Positions 12,241-22,801 of a DNA stretch of 64,000 nt are shown here, piece after piece. The position numbers were made by a program, and so were the translations under genes. The notes beneath the pieces were generated by a model. The model was not told the origin of the DNA and did not search any database. It was given only the letters and a program-made list of their open reading frames with translations. Numbering within the stretch: the first letter of the stretch is position 1; every line of letters starts with the position of its first letter. This DNA is from Strigamia acuminata (lineage: Eukaryota; Arthropoda; Chilopoda; Geophilomorpha; Linotaeniidae), in assembly GCA_949358305.1 (NCBI GenBank), contig OX442314.1, positions 18,841,060 to 18,905,059 of the forward strand, written 5' to 3'.

Positions 12241-12858
12241 AATTAAAGAAAAATTATAAAAAAAAGTTATTACGATTTCACACCAATTTGTGACCATAAA
12301 TTCATTATGTGCTGAAGAAATTGCATTTTCACACAAAACAATGCATGTTGTGCATTTTGTGTTCTTTAGAATTGTGGGTGTGGCATTGTCCCCCCTGGAG
12401 TGTCCTACTCCATAGGTCAATCTTGACCAATCGTTATGTTTCAGCGCTTTTAAGAGCAGCGCCACCTATATTGTAATTCTTGAATAAACCAGTCACTTTA
12501 GTTTAGCATAGCTGACATGTTGCTTTCTTGACCACTTCTTACATCAACGATAAATATACAACAATTGGCGACGAGGGGGATCGCAATCGACGACCCACGA
12601 CCAGATGCAGTATCGTATCTACTTTTTTGTGAGTTTTTTTATCGTTTGATGAACTTTTTGGCCGTTTTTGACCGTCGCTGACCACGCCGTCCCCGAAGTA
12701 GGCCTAGTCGTTTTGTGCTTCGAATTTTCGCGTTCTTGCTGCTGTATTCCGTCTCCTTGCCATCAAGATGTCGACGTTGAAAGGCACACCTCGCGAATAC
12801 GATTATCGAGATTTCTATTTGAAATGTGAAATTATCTCTAGAAAAGGAGTTCTGTATG

Positions 12859-12930
12859 TCCTCGATAGTATAGTGGTTAGTATCCCCGCCTGTCACGCGG
12901 GAGACCAGGGTTCGATTCCCTGTCGGGGAG
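12859..12930 (+). tRNA. tRNA-Asp (GTC), copy 2
   Basis: Identical over all 72 bases to copy 1. The 5' flank (TTTGAAATGTGAAATTATC) and 3' flank (TTTGTGAATTTCTGCTTTTA) are also shared with the other copies. Followed by a run of seven T, a good Pol III terminator. Confidence 0.97.
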
Positions 12931-13059
12931 AATGTGTTTTTTTGTGAATTTCTGCTTTTAGATTTATAGGTTATGCCAGTTGGAAAGGAAATTTACAAAT
13001 AATAAAATTTTCTGCTCAGAAACGTTTTTGCTGACTGAATTCAGTCAATTGGGAACCTA

Positions 13060-13755
13060 CCGTCTTCCCTCGAACATAACGTCATGACGTTATATTCAAG
13101 TTTTTTCGAAAATCGCTGTTTTCGAAAGTTTTAGCGATTTTTCGAATATAACGTCACTTCCAATATAACGTCATGACGTTGTATTCGAATACAACGTCAT
13201 GACGTTATATTTGAGTGCATTGACGGGTGCGATGCCGGGAAGCATTGCAGGTGCGCTTTTAACGGGCGCAATGCCGAAAAAACGAATTCGACTCGACTTT
13301 TGACAAGAATTGGACACGAATTGGATACGAATTAAACACAAATTATCAGGGCCGTGTCGACCTATGAGGCAAAGAGGCGGCCGCCAGGTGGCCATGCCGT
13401 GGTATTTAAATTTACCAAGGCATGGCCACCTGGCGGCCGCCCCTTCGCCCCATAGGTCGGCACGGCCCTGCGAATTATACACGAATTGGACACAAATTGT
13501 AAAACGAATTGGACACAAATTGTAAAACGAATTGGACACAAATTGTAAAACAAATTGTACACGAATTTGACACGTATTGTAAAACAAATTTGGCACGAAT
13601 TGTCTAATTTACATGCTCAATTTCTGATTTTTCTAATTTTTCAAAAGTTGCATGAAAAAGTACGAATATAACGTCATGACGTAGTGTTCGAATAAAACGT
13701 CAGGTGTCGTTGTATTCGAACACAACGTCATGACGTTATGTTCGAGGGAAGACGG
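13060..13755. mobile_element. MITE with CCGTCTTCCC ends, copy 1
   Basis: 696-bp nonautonomous DNA transposon with perfect ends CCGTCTTCCCTCGAACATAA and inverted copy, TA on both sides (Tc1/mariner-like target). Interior: repeated AACGTCATGACGTT palindromes and a run of GAATTGGACACAAATTGTAAAA-like repeats of about 23 bases. It contains a GC-rich foldback at 13,347-13,470. A second copy is at 26,139-26,801 and a fragment at 8,393. Open frames inside are repeat artefacts; no transposase. Confidence 0.9.
13347..13470. mobile_element. GC-rich foldback (hAT-like) nested in MITE copy 1
   Basis: 124-bp nearly complete palindrome, CAGGGCCGTGTCGACC ... CACGGCCCTG, with long arms around GGCGGCCGCCAGGTGGCCAT. 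Flanks CAAATTAT and CGAATTAT are an 8-bp duplication with one mismatch, and ends begin CAGGG, both hAT-like. The same foldback sits at the same place in copy 2 (26,426-26,549), so it entered before the host element spread. Confidence 0.75.
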
Positions 13756-13965
13756 TAGCATTACGGTAACTTCAGAATCTGATGGGAAACTGAAAAGTAG
13801 AAATAATCATTTCGTCATATAAGTAAGATTATAAAAATCTTTATGCATTTATTGAATTACATACTTGAGAGTTTAATTTCTACAAACCAACATGGTAAGA
13901 TCTTTTGATACGTATTCGTATTCATTTGAAATGTGAAATTATCCCTAGAAAAGGAGTACTGTATG

Positions 13966-14037
13966 TCCTCGATAGTATAGTGGTTAGTATCCCCGCCTGT
14001 CACGCGGGAGACCAGGGTTCGATTCCCTGTCGGGGAG
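13966..14037 (+). tRNA. tRNA-Asp (GTC), copy 3
   Basis: Identical to copy 1 over 72 bases with the same flanking sequence; T-run terminator follows within about 10 bases. Confidence 0.97.
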
Positions 14038-14228
14038 AATGTGTTTTTTTGTGAATTTCTGCTTTTAGATTTATAGGTTATGTCAGTTGGAAAGGAAATT
14101 TACTACAAATAAGATAAACAATACTTCATTTGCCCTGTTTGTCCGATTTCCACTACCGACAGACCGTAAATTTAGTGTTGATATAAGAATATTGCTGTTA
14201 ATTACAAAAGGATTTCTGACGGTACATT

Positions 14229-17200
14229 TTACTTTTTAAATATAAATATTCCGTGATTTCCTAAGGTGACACTTTTCTGGAATTGAGCTCGAGCGATTTC
14301 TGTAAAGGATTTTGCATCTAAAAATATCATCACGGAATTATTTTTTCCAGCTTCCATTGCAACGGAAATAACAATTCCTAATTTGAAAAAACGATAGGAA
14401 ATTTTTTAAAATTTATTAATATTTTAGTCCAGAATGGGAAAACATTTACCATCATCTTCATCTGTTGCTTCAGGATTGGCTACAAATAATGGGTCGCCAA
14501 CAAAATGAGCGTCATTAGTGCTTTTCCACATTTTTACTTGTTTGGTTTCTAAATCCAGTTTGTGTAACTGAAACGGATCATAAATAGTTGCAGAAATATA
14601 GAATATCGTGAGTAATGTGTAAACATTACTTCTTTTTGAAACATGCAAATCGAATACAAAAATCTGTATTTCTGGCCAATTAATTTTTCATTGAATCGAG
14701 CTATATCCATTTGTATTTCGAAAGGAATTTCCGGTGATAATACAATGTCCTCACTTTCAAGTTTAATAGCAGTTGCTGTTGTAAAACTCAGTTTGACAAG
14801 ATTTTCTTCAGTTTTAGCTTTCTGGTAAAAAATTTTATTTTTTTATTTTCGTTTTTTCGGAATAAACACGTGATTAGGGCATCCAATCCCGGCCCATTTT
14901 TCGGAACCGTGATTTTAGTAATATGTTTTTGTTCCCGGGACCCTGGGGTTAAAATAAGGGCAAAAAACTGTTTCCCAACCACTTTTCCACCAGTAAACTG
15001 GCCCATATTTCTGAAACGGTGTATGCAAACCCAACCTTGCCAATAGATTTTTTTAGGTCCCGGGATTGGAAACCCTACACGTGATATTAATCACCTTAAG
15101 GTATTTAACAGGGAGTACAAATCTTTTAAGTGTTCCTGGATTAGCTGGACACACTTCACTGTTTCTTAGTTTGCACAGTGTAAGACAATACGCGTTGTCA
15201 GCATTTTTGTATGTAATAATATCAATGATTAAATGTCCATCCTCTTCGTAAGCATTTACAATGTGAAGATAAAAAAACGCTTCTGAAATAAATTTTGTTT
15301 TAATATAATTGCTCGTTGAACGGTCCATCACTCTGAATTTAGTCTGCAAATAAAATGCAAGCAAACTATTAGTTGCATTAGAAAAATCATTTAGACTAAA
15401 CAACATTTTTAAACAAGTGGTTAAACACCAATGTGAATTTGGTGTAATTAATTTGAGCAACAAAATGCTTAACTGCAATTCTAAACATGCTTTATATAAT
15501 ATTTAAATTTATTGCTAAGCTTATTACTGCTATTAATAGTGAGTTTGCGGTTGCCAATTGTTCCTTATAATTATGAGTTACATGCTCATAATTATAATTA
15601 TAATTCCTTCTTGAAATAGGCACTTGCGGTACAATAAATATATTTTATAAATTATACTTATAAATACCATGTAATAGTAGAACAAATCCCTATGCAAAAG
15701 AAAATGAAAATCTGTAGTTTTACTAATTTGACAGTTTTCAGACATGAAATTGTCTTCTAGTTTATTTATTTGCTTACCTGGAATGATTTTAGTTGTTTCT
15801 ATCCTTCGATGGCAGAAAGAAATTGTGATTGAGGCTGATTGTTGAAACAGGTCAGGCAGCCATTTTGAATTTCTTTAGCACCATCAGCGCCATTTGCAAT
15901 AGTGGGAGGAGCTTCAAATAGTGTTAAGCGATCTGATTGGCTCCCTTATTTTACAAAATAGTGTAAAAGTTGAGGAGTTACGTTATGTTATAAGTCCATT
16001 TTTATAATTACGAGCTTGTAACTCATAATTATAAGGAACAATTGGCAACCGCAAACTCACTAATAAAAGCTACCAGTCGTTAGAATTATAATTTAGAAAT
16101 TTTAAAATAAACAGTGAATATCTTGAACCTTATCTTCCTGGTTCCACTGCATGCAATCCATAACTGATTTGCCTCTTATTTGCCCAGCGATAAATGACAA
16201 TAAATTAAGTGTGAACGGCTGTTGTAAAGCGACAAAATAATTTTCACTCATTCCAAAGCTGTGACCGCTAGAAATTGAAGTAATCGACAATTGTGGCATT
16301 GTTGCAACAACTTTGAAATGTTTTCTGAGCTTGAAAGCTTTAGAGTTAATTAAGAGTTAATTAATACATTTTTTTTTGTCAATTTTATTTGCAAAACATT
16401 TACCTGTAGAATTGTCAGATTTATTCTGTGGTGGCGCGGGAAATTGAATTATTTGGGGTTTCAACATTCCCAGTTTTGAAGCAATGGTGAAATTGAACAT
16501 GGCTCCGGTACTGTCCTGACGATAACGTGCCGAAGTTGCGAGAATATCACTCTTGCTCAAGTCGATTTTAGCAACCGATTGCAATGTGTCAGGATCGATT
16601 TGATGTAAGAAGAAACCTTCACTATTAGTATATATTTGGTCACGGTAATAAAATATATTTGCAGCGGCGTTGTCTGATACGTCAGTTGGAATAATACCGG
16701 AAACAGTTCTGCAAAGTGAAGTACTGTACAGTCAAGGAGAATCGACTATTCTGGATTTTTGAATATTTTAAAAAATTTCAAAAGTAAGTTTGGAATTTTA
16801 TTTATACTATTGTATTTAAAAAGGGTTTTGAAACAATAAGGTTTGTTTCTATAGGTGCATTCAATCCTATAAAGATGAATTCACTTAAAGAAGTGAATTC
16901 TCGATTAAACATACTAAAAACTGAACTGAACATCTGGTAACAATAGCCATTAGCAGGTGCAAAAGCAGTGATTTCAATTTCACTTAATTTTAATCCTCTT
17001 ATTCAATTCTTTCAAATTGACGTCTCAGAGATATTATGTAAAATACGTATATCCTGTTTAGTGAAGTCATTTAAGATGAATAAGTCTTATGAGGATTGAA
17101 TGCACCATGTATTATGAACTGATAAATGTCTAGATAAGGTGCGTTTCATAATTATAATGCCACTCACAAAAGTTGGTTTCACAGAAAAACGACTTAGTGT

Positions 17201-18362
17201 CTTGGACAATCACAAAACTGTTTATTCCACGGGAATATTTATCAGGTCTTGCTTTTGTTTCCTGTATTTCAAAAATTTGGTGCTTTTAATCACTCTGGTA
17301 GTTGTTGTTTTTGATGCACTAATGTTTGGTCTTCTTGTTCATTCACCAGCAGACCCTGATGTGCAATATTTCGCTCAGAATCTTAATTTTTTGGGCAATC
17401 AGTGGGTTTCAATGCATTTTTTTTTTTTTTACAACAAATGCATTGTTTTACAACAATTGGAATTGACAATTGTACAATTTTTGTAACAGATGACATTCAT
17501 GTACATATAAACTATCCTTCCTGTGTCAATTTTGACCCAAAGAAAATTTTTTTTGGATGAAATTTATGACTGGCTTTATAATTATGCAACATTTCAAAAA
17601 GGCAAATATTTGCTTTTCAATTGTGATCAGTATTTATTTGTGTTCTGAATTGTTTTAAAATGAGTAAAAGGTGTAAAATTTGATAAATATTCACGTGGAA
17701 TAAACAGTTTTATGATTGTTTAAGTCGTTTTTCTGTGAAGCCAACTTTTGTGAGTGGCTTTATAATTATGAAACGCACCTTAAAAACAGTTTATAACTGG
17801 TGCCCTTGTCGCAAACATAGACTGGTTTAGAGGGAATCCGCTGTAATGAATTATAAGACTGCACAGTTGATTAATTAATTAAAATAAGTCTTTGTTACCT
17901 AGAAAGTAAATTTTTATTTGGATTTGGAAATTGTCTAGTTCCAAACTCTGCATGTGTGGGTTTTCCGAATTCCATTGCTTCTTTATAGGCATCTGAATTT
18001 AAATATTTGGATCTGTGGCGAATCTTATGCGAATTGAAAAAATTGTTAATGAATATTTCGAACGTATAGTGCTCGGTGCTTACTTTGTTATTTTCAATTT
18101 CGTATTGAAATATAATACAGTAACCGTCAACCAAATGATTCATTTGGAAACCGCCTGGTAATGTGAATTTGCCATTTCCTACTTTGTAGTATGTTCCAGT
18201 TAACCAACTCGGTAAAGTTCCTTCAACAAACAGTAAATTTTAAATTTAAAAAAAATTGTTATTTGTTATAGATTTTGAGGGTTTTCTATTACCAGATACA
18301 GAAACTTCTTGTTGAATTGGCGTTTCTTCAATATCGTTCAGAAATAGATCTTTTACAGACAT
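14229..18362 (-). CDS. Carotenoid oxygenase-like gene D, complete
   Basis: Nine exons (high to low): 18293-18362, 18084-18220, 17899-18023, 16404-16708, 16129-16337, 15095-15343, 14630-14821, 14450-14567, 14229-14377. In phase throughout; 517 residues. Same structure as C and E, including the fused fourth exon. Motifs: MNHLVDGY, AEFGT, GHSFGMSENYFV (iron His 2), FYLHIVNAYEEDG (His 3), KRFVLPV, GQKYRFLYS, GNHGIF (His 4). The first iron His is Arg (ARYRQDSTG). The normal acceptor of exon 5 has been replaced; using the next AG (at 16,338) keeps the frame and drops four codons. Introns are swollen by MITEs (15,539; 16,854; 17,137). Function is likely altered relative to B and F. Confidence 0.88.
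15539..16060. mobile_element. MITE with GTGAGTTTGCGGTTGCC ends, TA target
   Basis: 522-bp element inside gene D intron 5. Arms of about 50 bases begin GTGAGTTTGCGGTTGCCAAT and continue through CTTATAATTATGAGTTAC in inverted orientation at both ends; TA flanks both sides. The corresponding intron of gene E (near 24,240-24,280) lacks it. Confidence 0.85.
16854..17106. mobile_element. Short MITE with GGTGCATTCAATCC ends
   Basis: 253-bp element in gene D intron 3: GGTGCATTCAATCC at the left, GGATTGAATGCACC at the right. Target duplication not clear. Belongs with other elements in this window ending in (G)GTGCATTCA or GCTGCATTCA. Confidence 0.7.
17137..17780. mobile_element. Nonautonomous Tc1 derivative in gene D intron 3
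   Basis: 644-bp element with ends AGGTGCGTTTCATAATTATA and TA on both sides. Its arms (about 60 bases) match the ends of the full Tc1 element at 54,118-55,689 for the first 21 bases. An inner TTATAATTATGCAACA repeat near 17,575 also corresponds to the inner repeat of that element. It could be mobilised by the same transposase family; the interior encodes nothing recognisable. Confidence 0.85.
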
Positions 18363-19440
18363 GTTTTGTGTAATTTGTTGGTGAAACAATTCTGGTTTGA
18401 AACCTGCAAATTAATTTCCATATAGTGTAGAGTTTGAAAAGAATTTTCCTCAATGGGAATGGGTAAGGAAACTTCCTGTTGAGATAAAATTTGTATGACG
18501 CATGTTAATATTGAAATTTTTGAAAAGGTATATTTTATGTTTGTCTAGTTGTGAGAATTTATCATTCAGTGAGTGTTTCCAACAGTATTTTATCTTGTTT
18601 AATTTGTCTGAACATGTGCTTTTAGATGGGTTTTTTTTTTATTGAGGGGAGAGTACCATCTGCTGCGAACCTATTTACCGCTTCTCAAATTTCCGCGACT
18701 GAATCTAAAACGCGAAAACAGAAGAAAGCGGCACAATGTGCATCGCATCTCACCATCGTGTTGTTGATTCAGATTCCAATACAATGATAAACTAATTTAT
18801 CTTTTAACAAAGCAAAAACATTTATTTTATTTTCTAAGAATCTTGTGTATAGTTACAAATACTTTATTTCTTTTAGAATGCAGAATACTAAACAGTAAAA
18901 CAAAACGTCCTATCGGTTTCCTTCAACAATTTTTTTTTAAAAATAAATCTTTAAAAATTGACTAAAATACAATTACAGTAGGTACCGTATATAGTTACTT
19001 TTGACTTTGGTTAAATTTAGTTAAACTGAAAATGATTATCAATTTGTAGGCAAAAATGTGATTTTGCTTAAATATTGCAATTTTTGTAAAAAAAATACAT
19101 TTTATGTGCAAATGCAAGGCAGGCGCGAGGCCGTCGTTGTCGACAGCGATCTTTTACGGGTTAAAGTTTGTCAACTTATCGGCTGTCACGATTTTTCGGT
19201 CTAATAATGCATATTGACTCAATGTCGGTAACCAGTGCCGGATTACCGAATAGTCAGAGTAGACACCGGCCTATTAGGGGCCTCGTGAAAACGGATCAGA
19301 ATAATATTGATTTGATATTGAAAGAAAATTACAATCAAGCTTTCTTCAATTGTTTCCAGAAGATAAAAAAAAAATTAATCAACTCAAATGAACGAAAACT
19401 TTAATTTACGAGGGGGGCCCGAGATTTCCAGATTTATATT
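18363..19440. repeat. Duplicate of the block upstream of gene C
   Basis: 18,363-18,980 matches 9,175-9,784 and 18,980-19,420 matches 10,600-11,290, including GTTTGTCAACTTATCGGCTG and AACCAGTGCCGGATTACCGA. The three MITEs found in the C block are absent, so this copy shows their empty sites. Confidence 0.8.
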
Positions 19441-19527
19441 TGATGGGAACCAACAGCAGAAAAGATGAATTGCTGCTCTGAAAATTTTCTGCTCAGAAAC
19501 TTTTCTGCTGACTGAATTCAGTTAAGT

Positions 19528-19545
19528 GGGAACCTACGGTAGCAT
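19528..19545. other. Probable transposon excision footprint
   Basis: The sequence CCTACGGTAGCATT corresponds to the insertion site of the 13,060 MITE (CCTA-element-TAGCATT) but with only CGG between the two TA copies. CGG is the terminal triplet of the element. A third paralogous site near 19,935-19,945 reads CCTAGTAGCATT, TA-G-TA. Confidence 0.55.
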
Positions 19546-19743
19546 TTTGGTAACTTCAGAACCTGATGTGAAACTGAAAGGTAGAAATAATCATTTCGTC
19601 ATATGCGTAAGATTATAAAAAATCTTTATGCATTTATTGAATTACATACTTGAGAGTTTAATTTCTACACATCTAAGATCTTTTGATACGTATTCGTATT
19701 CATTTGAAATGTGAAATTATCCGTAGAAAAGGAGTTCTGTATG

Positions 19744-19815
19744 TCCTCGATAGTATAGTGGTTAGTATCCCCGCCTGTCACGCGGGAGACCAGGGTTCGA
19801 TTCCCTGTCGGGGAG
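19744..19815 (+). tRNA. tRNA-Asp (GTC), copy 4
   Basis: Identical to copy 1 over 72 bases; followed by a run of T. Lies in the spacer duplicated with gene D. Confidence 0.97.
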
Positions 19816-20147
19816 AATGTTTTTTTTTGTCAATTTCTACTTTCAGATTTTTAGGTTATGCCAGTTGGAAAGAAAATTTACAACAAATAAAATTTTCTGC
19901 TCAGAAACTTTTTTGCTGACTGAATTCAATTGTGAACCTAGTAGCATTATGGTAACTTCAGAACCTGATGTGAAACTGAAAGGTAGAAATAATCATTTCG
20001 TCATATATGAGTAAGATTATAAAAAATCTTTATGCATTTATTGAATTACATACATGAGAGTTTAATTTCTACACATCTAAGAAATTTTGATACGTATTCG
20101 TATTCATTTGAAATGTGAAATTATCCCTAGAAAAGGAGTACTGTATG

Positions 20148-20219
20148 TCCTCGATAGTATAGTGGTTAGTATCCCCGCCTGTCACGCGGGAGACCAGGGT
20201 TCGATTCCCTGTCGGGGAG
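20148..20219 (+). tRNA. tRNA-Asp (GTC), copy 5
   Basis: Identical to copy 1 over 72 bases; the 5' flank including AAAAGGAGTACTGTATG is shared with copy 3. T-run terminator follows. Confidence 0.97.
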
Positions 20220-20412
20220 AATGTTTTTTTTTTTGTGAATTTCTGCTTTTAAATTTATAGGTTATGCCAGTTGGAAACGAAATTTACTACAAATAAGATA
20301 AACAATACTTCATTTGCCCTGTTTGCCCGAGTTTCACTACCGACAGACCGTAAATTTAGTGTTGATATAAGAATATTGCTGTTAATTACAAAGGGATTTC
20401 TGACGGTACATT

Positions 20413-20684
20413 TTACTTTTTAAATATAAATATTCCGTGATTTCCTAAGGTGACACTTTTCTGGAATTGAGCTCGAGCGATTTCTGTAAAGGATTTTGCA
20501 TCTAAAAATATCACCACGGAATTATTTTTTCCAGCTTACGTTGCAACGGAAATAACAATTCCTAATTTGAAAAAAATAATACGAAATTTTTTAAAAATAA
20601 TTAATATTTTAGTCGAAAATGGGAAAACATTTACCATCATCTTCATCAGTTGCTTCAGGATTGGCTACAAATAATGGTTCGCCA
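20413..20684 (-). pseudogene. Truncated 3' end of a C-type oxygenase gene
   Basis: 20,413-20,561 matches the last exon of C/D/E and stays open. 20,635-20,684 is the 3' part of the preceding exon, then similarity stops abruptly and gene-B-type 3' UTR sequence (ACACGGCTCTCTGGG) follows at 20,685-20,845. The break marks a duplication breakpoint. Confidence 0.8.
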
Positions 20685-20854
20685 TGATTTTAGTAATCTA
20701 ATAGCGTCACAAATAAAACCCAAACACGGCTCTCTGGGAAATATTTTTATATTACAAAGTCTTAATAAAATAATTACGGTACCGGTAAAGAAAAATTAAA
20801 AAAAAAAAAGTTATTAAGATTTCAAACCAGTTTGTGACTTTTGGCCCACCCTGT

Positions 20855-21118
20855 ACAGGAGCAGTTTTATACCCACTTAAAAATACCATATTTTTAAGAT
20901 ACACCCATCTTTAAAATTCAGTGATTCAAAAAATGGTTAAAAATTTAATTTTTGAATTAATTTAATTGCAGAAAATTTAAGTCAAGAATGTTGATTAAAC
21001 AGATAAAAGAATCCATTTTGAGATGTCCAACAAGTCGGCAACATTTCCTCTTCTTGAACAACCGTACTGTACCTCGTTAATTTAATGAAATTGATAACTA
21101 CCCAAATCAAAGGAAAGT
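20855..21118 (+). pseudogene. Decayed gene B copy, exon 5-6 region
   Basis: Matches gene B 4,990-5,300: GGAGCAGTTTTATACCCACTT, the intron, TTGATTAAACAGATAAAA, and the exon 6 start, then a large internal deletion to GAACAACCGTACTG. Frameshifts and deletions make it noncoding. Continues as the pieces at 22,080-22,612. Confidence 0.8.
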
Positions 21119-21533
21119 GGGATTAAAGCTTTTGGAGGGCCCACAGAACATCGGACAAGGGGGCCCATGAACCAGGAGCGGATTTATAGGTTCTGGCAGC
21201 TGTGGGTTTAAGGGGTTTGTCTCTTCATTCCAAAACAGTAATTTTTGCTCAAGAATAAATTTCAAAAAAAAAATATGTTGGATAATTTTCTTCAATTAGG
21301 GTCCCAAAAAATGGTCTGCGAGAAGGACCCCCAGCCCAAACCAGAAATCCGTTTTTGCCAAGAATATTCAGAAACGACTTTCGTACAACATTTTCAAGTG
21401 ACAAAAGTGCATTTGCAGGTGGAAAAATGTATTTTTATGAGAAATAAATTCATTATTCATTTGTTACCTGAAGTTATTAATAATTTTTTTTTTAAAAAAT
21501 TAAAATTAAAATTTAAGCAACGAGTATTCTTAC

Positions 21534-21984
21534 ATTGGTTGAGTTTTTAAAGATTTCATCATTTGCTAGAGTATTAGAGCTTCTTAAAATTTTATTTCCA
21601 CTTCTTCCTCTTAAACGATTTCCACGAGCGGTAGCTTCAGCAATCTAAAAAATATTCAATATTAATTTTAAAAAAATAATTAAAATTTTTTTTTACCTTA
21701 GCTTCTGATGACCATGGAAATATTGAAGGGACTGCATTACGCTTCAAATAGGTTCTTTTAGAATGCAAAAGAGGCCTGAAATCACTTTTTTGAAAGTGAA
21801 CTGAACAGACTCTGCTTGTTGCTGTTAATTTAAATTTAGGACCTAAATCACGTCTGATTTTTACAATCCATTCTTTTTTCACAGCTATATCACTTGGAAA
21901 AGCATGCCAAGTTACCCCAATCGGCGGTTTCCTACCATTATTAAAACAATGCGGAACAGCACACGAAACACGCGAAATTGGCAT
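21534..21984 (-). CDS. THAP-domain protein, 5' exons
   Basis: Exon 1 is 21,697-21,984 (starts MPISRVSCAVPHCFNNG), exon 2 is 21,534-21,644; splice sites are GT-AG and in phase. Exon 1 encodes a full THAP zinc finger, a C2CH DNA-binding domain of about 90 residues. Seen: CAVPHC (first cysteine pair), THAP-typical HAFP, W in KKEWIVKIRRD, RVCSVHF (C and H ligands), and the closing AVPSIFP. Exon 2 is basic (RGNRLRGRSGNK). A further exon may follow a GTAAGA donor at 21,533; a short frame ending near 21,460 is possible. THAP domains occur in host regulators and P-element-type transposases; no transposase catalytic region is visible. It is inserted between two parts of the decayed gene B copy. Confidence 0.8.
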
Positions 21985-22079
21985 AGTAAATAGGCTTACG
22001 ACGCCACCTTCTGTCACTGTACGACAGTATTAAGTTTGCTCACCAGATGGCGCTGCAGTATCGCGGATCTTGTCTATTT

Positions 22080-22612
22080 GCATGTTTGGAAGAAAATGAA
22101 GTCGGGTCAAGAGTAAAACTACACCACATAGTTGCAATAATCACCACTAGAGTGGGTTTGGTGATTTCTGGCTTCCTGCTCTGCTCTGTTCTACTGCTGC
22201 CATGTTTTGTAAGCGTGGAGCACGGTGGCGTGGAGTAAGATTAAAGTTTGTAAAGTGTATGGTATTACTCAAATTTTGTTATTTTAACATTGAATTCATT
22301 TTGTTGTGTGCTGTATTTAGGTCTTTAAAATGATCTTCAAACAAGAGAAGTGAAAACTTGGCGAAATGCCGAAGAAAGAATTATTGCTCTCTTATGCCTA
22401 ATTCAACCGGCTTTGAAGAAGACGGGAATGATGCTTTGTTTGGAGCGTGATGTAAGTAATTTGTTATCTTTTTTTTGTTTTAAGTTTTGTACGAATAATT
22501 ATTGTAACCGCTAGTGATGTTAGGCCTACTTACCGTAGCTTTCTCGTATTTCTGGAGGCAAAAAAACATGACAAGGCTGGAAAAGGTTGAAATTCCCGAC
22601 TCTAAAGTTCTT
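22080..22612 (+). pseudogene. Decayed gene B copy, intron 8 to last exon
   Basis: 22,090-22,240 matches gene B intron 8 (6,000-6,150), 22,321-22,450 its ninth exon and 22,505-22,612 its tenth, followed by the B-type 3' UTR (AATAAAACACCAACACGG). A one-base deletion after GTCTTTAAAATG and loss of the exon 9 donor break the frame. Like B and C, it is tail-to-tail with an oxygenase gene (E). Confidence 0.85.
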
Positions 22613-22801
22613 CTAATTTATCGTATCTACGTTGGGTATAACCATCAAATAAAACACCAACACGGCTCTCTGAAAAATGTTTTTTATTTTTTTGCATTTT
22701 CCAAAATTGTTTTATCCGTTGCAATACCGACAGACCGTAAGTTTAGTGTTGATATAAAAATGATGCTCTTAATTACGAATGGCTTTGTTTGAGTGTACAT
22801 T

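Noticed and set aside
13171-13596. 141-codon open frame (minus) and others in the 13-kb and 26-kb MITEs
   Set aside because: They are produced by tandem GAATTGGACACAAATTG units and the GC-rich palindrome; no domain, and shared only because the elements are copies.
17139-17486. 115-codon open frame in gene D intron 3
   Set aside because: It begins in the inverted end of a MITE and has no recognisable domain.
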